Assembly (NCBI GenBank): GCA_002399445.1 | Contig: DHDR01000014.1 | Coordinates: forward strand, 1 to 14,151 | Length of the DNA stretch: 14,151 bases | Source: Ruminococcaceae bacterium UBA4871 | GTDB taxonomy: Bacteria; Bacillota; Clostridia; Oscillospirales; Acutalibacteraceae | Direction: 5' to 3' | Shown: piece after piece, positions 1 through 7,080 of the stretch | Layout: the number at the start of each line of letters is the position of its first letter | Numbering within the stretch: position 1 is the stretch's first letter | Notes under the pieces: model-generated | The model's database searches: none | Told to the model about the DNA's origin: nothing | The model's input: the letters and a program-made list of their open reading frames with translations, nothing else | Made by a program: the position numbers and the translations under genes

Positions 1-13
1 CAGTTTTCGGGGT

Positions 14-1189
14 TCAGGTCATTGCCTGATTGTCAGTCAGCTTATAACGCTGACCAACACATGCCTGTGCAAAGCTACGCAGTTCCAATTCTGTAGCAGC
101 CGCCAAAATCTTTGCCGGCTCCATCCCGGTTGCACAGCAAAGCTCATCTATTGATTTTGGATGAAAGTCCAAGACACGATAAAGTGCCGCAGCCGCGTTT
201 GACAAACCCTCCGGGGGTTCCTTTGCATGCGATTTATGTGGAACCGAATTACCTGCAGAGGGCGGTGAATCTGGAAGAATAACATTGATCCCCGGATTAT
301 CCGGCAATATTATCCTGTATTTGCTTTCATAAGGCTGTAAAATGTCCCGCGTGCAAGTAGCTGGGGTACAGCCTTCCTGAATAAGTCTGTTTGTCCCTTT
401 TGACATGGTGCTCTGCACATTTCCAGGAACAGCAAACACATCACGTCCCTGATCAAGGGCATCATTAGCAGTTATCAAGGAACCACTCTTTGAGGCAGCT
501 TCCACAACAACCGTTGCATCACAAAGGCCGGAAATAATACGATTGCGAATCGGAAAATTGGATGCCATCGCCTGAGTTCCAGGTGGATATTCGGAAATGA
601 GCGCTCCGTCCAATGAAACAGCCTGACGCAGGGATGCATTGGCGAGAAGGTAATCTGCATCAATCCCGCAGCCCAGTACGCATACGCTGCGGCCCCCTGC
701 CTCAACTGCTCCGCGGTGTGCCTGCGTATCAATGCCAAGCGCTCCGCCACTGACAACGATGGCACCAGCCCTAGCCAGTTCATAACCCATTGCATGCGCG
801 ATTGTGCGGCCGCTTTTGGTCGCACGGCGTGTACCAACCACTGCAATGGAGAGCATAAAATCGACCGGAGGAAGCGTCCCCTTCATGTACAATACACACG
901 GATAGTTCCGAAGCTGGCCCAGACACTGCGGATAAGTATTCATATCAGGTGTCAAAATACGCTGACCCAATTTTTCTGCATACTCAATCTGGGCCTGTGC
1001 TTGTGTCAGAGAATAGCTTTTAAATCGCTGAATCTCACGCGCTGTAAAATAGCCTTCTAACCGCCAGCCTTCTTCTCCGGCGCGGTAAAAATTTTCAATA
1101 GAAGCATAAGATTCAAAAATACGCTGCGGCTTGGATGATCCTGCACCAAGACCATGCTGCAGCCACACCCACCAAGCACGGCTATCCAT
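14..1189 (-). CDS. dprA: DNA-processing protein DprA (Smf), ssDNA-binding RecA loader
   Basis: DprA binds incoming single-stranded DNA in the cytoplasm and loads RecA on it during natural transformation. It is also widespread in species not known to be competent. The 391-residue product has an N-terminal helix-hairpin-helix/SAM-like region (about 1-75). It is followed by the Rossmann-like DprA core, with AVVGTR (116-121), SGGALGID (147-154), the NFPIRNRIISGL stretch (211-222) and SKSGSLITA (233-241). A C-terminal winged-helix-like segment (about 325-391) completes it; full family length is usually 280-390. An in-frame GTG lies 9 bases upstream (1198), but GGAG sits 8 nt before the ATG at 1189 and overlaps that GTG, so I chose the ATG. 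The start overlaps the end of the upstream methyltransferase gene by 8 bp, suggesting translational coupling. The stop is TGA at 14-16. topA often follows dprA, but it would lie outside the window. Confidence 0.95.
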   Translation of the reverse strand: MDSRAWWVWLQHGLGAGSSKPQRIFESYASIENFYRAGEEGWRLEGYFTAREIQRFKSYSLTQAQAQIEYAEKLGQRILTPDMNTYPQCLGQLRNYPCVLYMKGTLPPVDFMLSIAVVGTRRATKSGRTIAHAMGYELARAGAIVVSGGALGIDTQAHRGAVEAGGRSVCVLGCGIDADYLLANASLRQAVSLDGALISEYPPGTQAMASNFPIRNRIISGLCDATVVVEAASKSGSLITANDALDQGRDVFAVPGNVQSTMSKGTNRLIQEGCTPATCTRDILQPYESKYRIILPDNPGINVILPDSPPSAGNSVPHKSHAKEPPEGLSNAAAALYRVLDFHPKSIDELCCATGMEPAKILAAATELELRSFAQACVGQRYKLTDNQAMT

Positions 1190-2003
1190 TTTCGTCACTC
1201 CGTTTACGCATCATTTCCCACATCAGGATGGCAGCACTAGCCGACACATTCAGGGACTCTGCTCTGCCGAGCATTGGAATGGTAACACATTGGTCACAAG
1301 CTGAGATGGTTTCAGCAAGTAAACCGTTTCCCTCGTTTCCAACTGCCATAACAGACGGTACTGAAAAATCGACCTTTGTTATTTTTCCAGCATTATGAGC
1401 CGGTACTGCGGCAAAAGTATGCCATCCCACCCTGCGCAGTGCCGGAATACTTTGCGGCAGAGAAGCAATATGCACTAATACAAGACGAAACGCAGCTCCC
1501 ATCCCACTGCGGAGCGCTTTGGGTGAAAATGGGTCACAACACTCTCCACAAAGAAGCACCTTGGAAATTCCCAGAGCTTCAGCTGTCCGCAGAATTGTCC
1601 CTAAATTTGCCGGATCCTGAATTTGCTCCAATGCAAGACACATTCCTTCTGGCGGAAGCTCTAAAAAATGTTCTTTTGTTTCCTGCGCGGCTTGCGGTAT
1701 GTCACAAACGCAGAAAATTTCCTGGCTGTTTTGGGTATCTGCCAAAAGCTCTGCTACAGAAGGCTCTATCAAATATGTTGTTCCCTTTACAGAAAGTTGG
1801 ACCTTTTGAAGATAGGATGTATATTTTTGCGCTGCTCTCTTCGTATAAAAAAGAGAATGCAAATTCAGTCCACTTTGAGCAGCATCTGCACAGAGTCTGG
1901 CACCTTCACACAAAAAGGCTTTCTGTTTTCTGCGCTCAGCAGCTTTTCGTAAAGCTGCTGAGCTACGGATCACCTCATTTTTCCTGCTGGTTATATGCTC
2001 CAT
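1182..2003 (-). CDS. TrmH/SpoU-family RNA 2'-O-ribose methyltransferase
   Basis: This is a SAM-dependent SPOUT-class methyltransferase that probably methylates ribose 2'-OH in rRNA or tRNA. The 273-residue product has an N-terminal L30e-like substrate-binding domain (about 1-105) and a C-terminal knotted catalytic domain. All three SpoU motifs are intact: motif 1 QIQDPANLGTILRTAEA (127-143) with the family Asn and Arg, motif 2 VGNEGNGL (221-228), and motif 3 IPMLGRAESLNVSASAAI (242-259). The start is ATG at 2003 with AAGGAG six bases upstream. It lies after rplT, as the related ysgA-type gene does near infC-rpmI-rplT in Bacillus, which favours an rRNA target. The exact nucleotide target cannot be read from sequence. 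A strong terminator stands between rplT and this gene, and only about 30 bp is left for a promoter, so expression may depend on readthrough. Its end overlaps dprA. Confidence 0.92.
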   Translation of the reverse strand: MEHITSRKNEVIRSSAALRKAAERRKQKAFLCEGARLCADAAQSGLNLHSLFYTKRAAQKYTSYLQKVQLSVKGTTYLIEPSVAELLADTQNSQEIFCVCDIPQAAQETKEHFLELPPEGMCLALEQIQDPANLGTILRTAEALGISKVLLCGECCDPFSPKALRSGMGAAFRLVLVHIASLPQSIPALRRVGWHTFAAVPAHNAGKITKVDFSVPSVMAVGNEGNGLLAETISACDQCVTIPMLGRAESLNVSASAAILMWEMMRKRSDENG

Positions 2004-2030
2004 TATTCTCTCCTTCTACCCACTGACACA

Positions 2031-2070
2031 GAGAAAAAATATGCGTCCGGAATAAAACCGGACGCAAAAA
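2031..2070 (-). terminator. Intrinsic terminator after rplT
   Basis: On the minus strand, just after the rplT stop, there is a perfect 9-bp inverted repeat, TGCGTCCGG (2066-2058) and CCGGACGCA (2050-2042), with a 7-nt loop. It is followed by TATTTTTT (2041-2034). This is the standard shape of a factor-independent terminator ending the infC-rpmI-rplT transcript. There is no U-tract in the plus direction, so it acts on the minus strand only. Confidence 0.9.
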
Positions 2071-2077
2071 CAGCTTA

Positions 2078-2431
2078 TTAAAGTGCTGCCTTGGCCTGTT
2101 CTACCAAGCCCTTGAAAGCGGCCTCATCGCTGATAGCAATTTCAGAAAGCATTTTACGGTTCAAAGTAACACCGGCCTTTTTCAAACCATTGATAAAGGC
2201 GGAATAGGTCATTCCATTTGCGCGGCAGCCCGCAGAAATACGGGTAATCCACAGCCGACGGAAATCACGCTTGCGAGCTTTTCGACCACCAAAAGCATAA
2301 TTTCCAGACTTCATAACCGCTTGTTTTGCCATCTTAAAGTGGCGGCTCTTACTGCCCCAATAGCCCTTTGCAAGCTTTAGAACTTTCTTTCTTCTTTTAC
2401 GCGTAGCGAGTGCGCCTTTAATTCTTGCCAT
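2078..2431 (-). CDS. rplT: 50S ribosomal protein L20
   Basis: L20 is a primary 23S rRNA-binding protein needed early in assembly of the large ribosomal subunit. In Bacillus it also represses its own operon through the infC leader. The 117-residue product has the normal length. It carries the very basic N-terminal extension typical of L20 (MARIKGALATRKRRKK) and the conserved AFGGRKARKRDFRRLWITRI core (about 47-66). The globular C-terminal half contains the SGLKKAG-like segment NGLKKAGVTLNRKMLSEIA. The ATG at 2431 has GGAGG about 9 bases upstream. It is the last gene of the infC-rpmI-rplT operon, 55 bp after rpmI, and is followed by a strong terminator. Confidence 0.99.
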   Translation of the reverse strand: MARIKGALATRKRRKKVLKLAKGYWGSKSRHFKMAKQAVMKSGNYAFGGRKARKRDFRRLWITRISAGCRANGMTYSAFINGLKKAGVTLNRKMLSEIAISDEAAFKGLVEQAKAAL

Positions 2432-2486
2432 TTTATTTTACCTCCAAATAATTGGGAATCATCAATATGAAAGTGAAACAGAGTCC

Positions 2487-2690
2487 TTATTTGTAAGGAA
2501 TCATGCGTTTCACATGCACAACATTTGTCTTATCGGCTGCACAGGTACCACGCATGTTGCGCTTATATTTGGCGCTCTTGCCATGGCCGTTCAAAAAATG
2601 GCGCATATTTGCATGGGAACGGATAACTTTGCCGGATTTTGAGAGTTTGAAACGCTTTTTCGCACCGGAATGCGTTTTGATTTTAGGCAT
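2487..2690 (-). CDS. rpmI: 50S ribosomal protein L35
   Basis: L35 is a small basic protein of the large ribosomal subunit. The 67-residue product is standard length (64-67). It opens with the diagnostic MPKIKTHSGAKKRFK and has the conserved internal HFLNGHGKSAKYKRN stretch (32-46). The ATG at 2690 has AGGAGG about 7 bases upstream. The gene lies between infC (38 bp upstream) and rplT (55 bp downstream), and should be cotranscribed and co-regulated with them by the L20-responsive leader in front of infC. Confidence 0.99.
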   Translation of the reverse strand: MPKIKTHSGAKKRFKLSKSGKVIRSHANMRHFLNGHGKSAKYKRNMRGTCAADKTNVVHVKRMIPYK

Positions 2691-2728
2691 AATAGGATCC
2701 TCCTTGATTTTCTGGGGGTTCTCCCCTG

Positions 2729-3304
2729 TTACTTAACGGATTTATGGTGTTCTACACCAGATTTTGCAGCATTTTTAGGTGCCGTACGTGAAACAGGCTT
2801 ACACGCAAGGAACATCAGCATATTGCGCCCCTCAAGTTTTGCAGGCTTTTCGACAACGGCATACTCTGCAAGCGAATCAGCAAATTTCTTCATAATGGTA
2901 TAGCCCTGTTCCGGGTGCCCCATTTCACGGCCGCGGAAGCGGATGGAAGCCTTTACTTTGTTTCCCTCTTTCAGAAAACGTACCGCATGATTCATTTTGG
3001 TTTCAAAGTCATGAGTGTCAATATTTAAAGACAATCGCACTTCTTTAATTTCAACCATATGTTGGTTCTTCCGCGCTTCTTTTTCGCGTTTGGCCTGCTC
3101 GAAGCGGAATTTGCCGTAATCAATAATTTTGCATACAGGCGGCTTTGCCTGCGGTGCAATCTTGACCAAATCCAAATCCTTGGAAGAAGCCAGTCTACGC
3201 GCTTCAGCCGATGGCATAATGCCAAGCTGTTTGCCGTCCGCACTGATTACACGGACTTCACGGTCATGAATTCCTTCGTTGATCTGCAGCTCCTTGTTGC
3301 TAAT
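2729..3304 (-). CDS. infC: Translation initiation factor IF-3, AUU start codon
   Basis: IF-3 binds the 30S subunit, blocks premature joining of 50S, and checks start codon-initiator tRNA pairing. The first ATG in frame (residue 30) lies in the middle of the conserved N-terminal domain. Upstream of it the frame encodes the canonical ISNKELQINE, DREVRVIS and GKQLGI, back to an ATT codon at 3304-3302. GGAGG lies 9 bases before that ATT. Between it and the in-frame stop TGA at 3334-3332 there is no ATG, GTG or TTG, so AUU is the start. A rare AUU start is the known autoregulatory feature of infC in other bacteria. The 191-residue product has an N domain (about 1-75), a basic linker helix (FEQAKREKEARKNQ) and a C domain with EVRLSLNID and RFRGREMGHPEQG. 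It carries a slightly long, basic C-terminal tail. Confidence 0.97.
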   Translation of the reverse strand: MSNKELQINEGIHDREVRVISADGKQLGIMPSAEARRLASSKDLDLVKIAPQAKPPVCKIIDYGKFRFEQAKREKEARKNQHMVEIKEVRLSLNIDTHDFETKMNHAVRFLKEGNKVKASIRFRGREMGHPEQGYTIMKKFADSLAEYAVVEKPAKLEGRNMLMFLACKPVSRTAPKNAAKSGVEHHKSVK

Positions 3305-3313
3305 GGTTAAGCA

Positions 3314-3319
3314 CCTCCG
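3314..3319 (-). promoter_or_regulatory. Ribosome binding site that fixes the infC AUU start
   Basis: The minus strand reads CGGAGG TGCTTAACC ATT. GGAGG is placed 9 bases before the ATT codon, and no other initiator codon exists in frame between the upstream stop and residue 30. Confidence 0.85.
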
Positions 3320-3336
3320 TAAGTATGTTTGTCATT

Positions 3337-3372
3337 ACAAAATACAAAACGCGGACAGAAAACCCGCCCGCG
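3337..3372 (-). terminator. Leader attenuator (intrinsic terminator) upstream of infC
   Basis: On the minus strand, CGCGGGC (3372-3366) pairs with GTCCGCG (3356-3350), giving a 7-bp stem with one G-U and a 9-nt loop. TTTTGTATTTTG follows. The hairpin lies inside the 5' leader, about 46 bp before the infC start, so it would end transcription prematurely when formed. Such a terminator is the control point of L20-regulated infC-rpmI-rplT leaders in Bacillus. It could also stop transcripts arriving from addA, which has no terminator of its own. Confidence 0.75.
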
Positions 3373-3476
3373 CACAACACAACAATCCCCAAAAGGTATA
3401 GGACCCGTATTGACCTGATTCGGACGGAACCGCTCAGGTGTGGGCAAACCCTGCCCCGCTTTGTTTTGACTCAATT

Positions 3477-3504
3477 ATTATAGCACAAATGAAGTGGTTG
3501 TCAA
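3477..3504 (-). promoter_or_regulatory. Sigma-A promoter of infC-rpmI-rplT
   Basis: The minus strand carries a consensus -35 TTGACA (3504-3499), a 16-bp spacer, and a consensus -10 TATAAT (3482-3477). The start of transcription should fall near 3470. Both boxes match perfectly, as expected for a ribosomal protein operon. It lies 33 bp after the addA stop. Confidence 0.9.
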
Positions 3505-3537
3505 GCATATTTTTTGGAAGAATTTCTAATACGTAAG

Positions 3538-6500
3538 TCATTCTGCTTGAATTGTCTTTCCAGTGGAAAATGCATAAAGCAGGCATTCTTTTACCGGTAA
3601 TCCTGTACATTGTGTAAGCGCTTCCCGGTAAAGAGCAAGCTGCGGTTTATAACGTTCCAAAAGCTGAGCGGAATCCACATAATGGTCCGTTTTGAAATCC
3701 AGAAGAACCATGGCACCGCCTTCCTCAAACGCACAATCCACCGCGCCTTGCACAACCACCGGTTCTTTTCCCAGCTCTGGCGGCAAAGATGCATCTAAAC
3801 GAGACGCCGGCACCTCAATCGTGAAGCGATACTCCCGCAGTACATGAGGACTTTTCATAATCCGCTCTGCAAGAGGAGAAGCAAAAAATGTCTGCACTGC
3901 ATCCAGATTGACAGCAGAGGCCTGTTCTTCGGTCAGGAATGCCTCCTGCTTCAGCCGCCCGAGTTCAGCCTGTGGATTTTTCATTGCCTTTGCATAATCC
4001 ACATATTGCATGTATTGGTGCAAAGCCGTACCGCGTTCAGCTGGAGTGAGACCACTTTCCCCCAAAAAAGCCGGTCGGCTCATGGCTGCATATTTTCGTT
4101 CACACGAAACTGCTGCCACTTCACTGGCAGCTGTCTTGGCACGAACTTTTCTAAGCCGTGCATAAGGATACACAAATTCCGTTTCTGTTTGCAGTCGATT
4201 GAGCAGTTCTAAATCCGGAAGGACTTTGACAGAATCACAAGCTTTTTCTGGCTCCGGTGTTTCTTGCTGCATAACATTTTGAATGATCTGAAATCTGCAC
4301 GGCTGGCTGCAAGGCAGCACTTGCAGTGCTTCTGCTCCTGCCAACTGCCGCAGTTTTCCCCCATCCGGATGGCGTAAAGCACACAATAACAGCCAGTCTC
4401 CAATGCAGGAAGCTCGGCGCACCAAAAAAGCAGGCAGACGTTTTGTTCTCCCCAGTTTGGCAGCAAGGGATGCCAAATGTTTTTCAATGCCGGAAACTGG
4501 ACAAAGCATCAAAAGTTTTTCTTTTGCGCGTGTCATTGCAACATACAACACACGGAGTTCTTCGCTCATTTCATCCCGATTCTGTGCCAGTGCTGCCGAT
4601 TCACGCGGAAGCGTTGTATAACGGCATCCAGTTTCACGGTCGCGCAATTTCACACCAAACCCGAGCTTCGGATGCAAACAGACATCCTTGGTGTCATGGT
4701 GAAAATGTCTCCCACATCCGGCAAGAATCACCACAGGAAATTCTAATCCTTTGCTCCGGTGAATACTCATAATGCGAACAACATCCGCTGTTTCGCTGCA
4801 GGAAGCTGCCGCACCGAGGTCCCCGCCCGCCTGCTGCAAGCGGTCAATAAAACGAATAAAGCCAGAAAGGCCGCCTGCACCTGCTGCTTCATACTTTCTG
4901 GCATATTCCAGCAGCAAATGTAAATTGGCAAGGCGTGTTTCTCCATTGTCCATGGCTAAAACAAGATCCTGATAGCCGCTTCTCTGCAGTAAGGAATCAA
5001 TAAATCGATCTGTCGGAAGTACCGTAGCCTGTGTACGATAGCTCTGCAGATCCGCCAAAAATGTCCGACAGCGTTCATTGCCAGATTCCGCAGCTTTTTG
5101 TACGGTAAGATAAAATGGTCCTTTTCTGCTGCTGATACGCAGCTGCGCCAGTTCGTCCGGTGTAAAACCATAGATTGGGCTTACCAACACCGCCAACAGC
5201 GGAATATCCTGAAGCGGATTATCGACTGTCCGCAGAAAAGAAATGATGGTGCGCACTTCCAGTGTACCAAAAAATCCACCGCCCGGGTCTGCCCATGCCG
5301 GAATTCCTAGAGAATTGAGCATGCGCGCATACAACGGTGCATATTGGTTTGCACTGCGGAGAAGAACACAAATGTCACTGAACCGTCCGGGGCGCTCCTG
5401 TCCCTTTTCATACACATGCCCATTTTTCAGAAAATCCAATACATATTCTGCAATTCGGCGGCATTCCAATTCTGTCATATCCGTATCGCCATCCGGTGTC
5501 TGCCGCTCCAGCACATCCAGCTCTGTATCTGGATTTGGCTGTCTGCTTTTCGGATAGTCTGCACCGCAGACCAATGCATCACGGCTGGAATAATCAAGTC
5601 CTCCCGCACTCTCGCTCATCAACTGATAAAAGACAAAATTAACGGCTTCTGTTACACCTTGACGGCTGCGGAAATTGCAGTCCAGTGTAATACATGCAGG
5701 AAACTGCGGATGCTGCCGGTCGTAATCCGCCGAAACTGCCCGGCGTGCAAGGAACAAACCAGCGTCTGCCTGCCGGAAACCATAAATACTCTGTTTAACA
5801 TCTCCGACTAGGAACAGATTGGTTTCCTCTTTCGACAAAGACCGAAATAGCAGATCCTGCAATTCATTGGTATCTTGGTATTCATCCACTAGAATTTCAT
5901 CATACCGCTGCGCAATTTCCGTTGCTGCTGCGGTTCGTTTCCAGCCATTCGGTGTTTCCTCAACTAAAAGCTTTAAGGCCAAATGTTCCAAGTCACCAAA
6001 ATCAACGGCTTTGTGTTCTAATTTTGCAGCATCCAATTCCGTGCTGAATTTTTCGACGATAAGAAACAGCTTTTCCACCAGTGGGGCAAGGCAGGCAAAA
6101 TCCTCTTTGCATTCAGCAGCACTGTATCCGAAAAGCTTCTGCAGCTGCTGAATGATCCCTTTCATTTCCTTTCGGTTTGCATCGGCGGCAACTTTGATTG
6201 GATTATCTTTATATCCGCGCGCCGAAGTCATTCTGCCGAATGTAAAGGATTGCAGAAGGCTGCAAACACTGTCCCAGTCTGTCTGTGACAGTTTCTCTGC
6301 CGTCATCTGAAATTTTGAAAGGTCATCGGCAAAAACAGGGCCGCACTTTTCTGCAAGTATGTCATCTTCTTGCAGCATGGAAAGTGTCTGTTGGGTTTCC
6401 AAAATACAGTAATCAAGAGTGTCCTGTGCATACTGACGGGCAGTTGCTCCCCATTGTGTGTGGTCCGGATCCGATGCATGATATTCTGCAGATTTTTCCT

Positions 6501-7080
6501 GCAGCCAACGCCGCGGAAATGGATGGCTGCGGACAAAATCATAGAGCTGCTGTACCAACTGTACCAGCGGACGGTCATCTCGTCCTGCTGAAAAGCTGTC
6601 TAGAAGTTCCCGAAAATCCATATCATCCGCTTCATAGAATGTGTCCATAACCCGGGAAATGCTCTGAGCGCGCAGCACTTCCATTTCTCCTGTATCCGCT
6701 ACACGAAAGTCAGCCGGAATACCCAGTTCACTGAAATGTTCCCGCACAAGTTCATTGCAAAAACTGTCTACGGTTCCAATATGGGCACGTGAAAGCAAAA
6801 TTTTCTGTCGTTTAAGAAAATTGCTGTCCGGATATTTCTGCAGTTCCTGCGAAAGTCTGCCATCAATCCGATTTCTCATCTCAGCTGCGGCCGCTTTCGT
6901 AAAGGTAACAACTAAAAGACGGTCTGCATCAACAGGGGAATCTTCATCAAGGATGAGTCCGATAATACGTTCTACGAGCACAGCAGTTTTTCCGGAACCT
7001 GCTGCGGCAGATACCAGTAATGGACCGCCGCGTGCCTGTATCGCGTCCATTTGGGGCTGTGTCCACTGAGTCATGCTCAT
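3538..7080 (-). CDS. addA: ATP-dependent helicase/nuclease subunit A (AddA)
   Basis: AddA is the helicase-nuclease subunit of AddAB, the Firmicutes counterpart of RecBCD, which resects double-strand ends for RecA. The 1180-residue product contains a full superfamily 1 helicase: Walker A GSGKT (28-32), motif Ia VVTFTKAAAAEMRNRI (57-72), Walker B ILVDEYQD (396-403), motif III LFLVGDVKQSIYGFRQ (422-437), LDCNFRSR (466-473), motif V RIMSIHRSKGLEF (769-781) and motif VI ELRVLYVAMTRAKEK (841-855). The C-terminus is a RecB-type nuclease with H1021, D1115, D1128-F-K1130 and QLALY (1147-1151), all apparently intact. The frame stays open 41 codons further up inside addB, but I start at the ATG at 7080. 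It overlaps the addB stop as ATGA, has a purine-rich GGAGGAAGGGGGG upstream, and gives the family N-terminus WTQPQMDAI. No hairpin terminator follows the stop. Confidence 0.97.
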   Translation of the reverse strand: MSMTQWTQPQMDAIQARGGPLLVSAAAGSGKTAVLVERIIGLILDEDSPVDADRLLVVTFTKAAAAEMRNRIDGRLSQELQKYPDSNFLKRQKILLSRAHIGTVDSFCNELVREHFSELGIPADFRVADTGEMEVLRAQSISRVMDTFYEADDMDFRELLDSFSAGRDDRPLVQLVQQLYDFVRSHPFPRRWLQEKSAEYHASDPDHTQWGATARQYAQDTLDYCILETQQTLSMLQEDDILAEKCGPVFADDLSKFQMTAEKLSQTDWDSVCSLLQSFTFGRMTSARGYKDNPIKVAADANRKEMKGIIQQLQKLFGYSAAECKEDFACLAPLVEKLFLIVEKFSTELDAAKLEHKAVDFGDLEHLALKLLVEETPNGWKRTAAATEIAQRYDEILVDEYQDTNELQDLLFRSLSKEETNLFLVGDVKQSIYGFRQADAGLFLARRAVSADYDRQHPQFPACITLDCNFRSRQGVTEAVNFVFYQLMSESAGGLDYSSRDALVCGADYPKSRQPNPDTELDVLERQTPDGDTDMTELECRRIAEYVLDFLKNGHVYEKGQERPGRFSDICVLLRSANQYAPLYARMLNSLGIPAWADPGGGFFGTLEVRTIISFLRTVDNPLQDIPLLAVLVSPIYGFTPDELAQLRISSRKGPFYLTVQKAAESGNERCRTFLADLQSYRTQATVLPTDRFIDSLLQRSGYQDLVLAMDNGETRLANLHLLLEYARKYEAAGAGGLSGFIRFIDRLQQAGGDLGAAASCSETADVVRIMSIHRSKGLEFPVVILAGCGRHFHHDTKDVCLHPKLGFGVKLRDRETGCRYTTLPRESAALAQNRDEMSEELRVLYVAMTRAKEKLLMLCPVSGIEKHLASLAAKLGRTKRLPAFLVRRASCIGDWLLLCALRHPDGGKLRQLAGAEALQVLPCSQPCRFQIIQNVMQQETPEPEKACDSVKVLPDLELLNRLQTETEFVYPYARLRKVRAKTAASEVAAVSCERKYAAMSRPAFLGESGLTPAERGTALHQYMQYVDYAKAMKNPQAELGRLKQEAFLTEEQASAVNLDAVQTFFASPLAERIMKSPHVLREYRFTIEVPASRLDASLPPELGKEPVVVQGAVDCAFEEGGAMVLLDFKTDHYVDSAQLLERYKPQLALYREALTQCTGLPVKECLLYAFSTGKTIQAE

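Larger units (their letters stand above)
3305..3470 (-). ncRNA. Structured 5' leader of infC operon (L20-leader-like)
   Basis: Between the predicted transcription start (near 3470) and infC lie about 165 nt of structured leader. Stems visible by eye are GGGCA/TGCCC (3456-3452 with 3446-3442), ACCTGA/TCAGGT (3439-3434 with 3418-3413), and the attenuator (3372-3350). The loop of the second hairpin contains CCGTCCG (3427-3421). This can pair over 7 bases (one G-U) with CGGGCGG (3370-3364), which is the 5' arm of the attenuator plus adjacent loop. That would give mutually exclusive antiterminator and terminator forms. The position and operon match the Firmicutes L20 leader family. The match to that family's covariance model is inferred, not tested. 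Confidence 0.7.

Noticed and set aside
3059..6650. Many plus-strand open frames opposite infC and addA
   Set aside because: They are antisense shadows of well-recognised minus-strand genes, with no RBS pattern and no recognisable domains.
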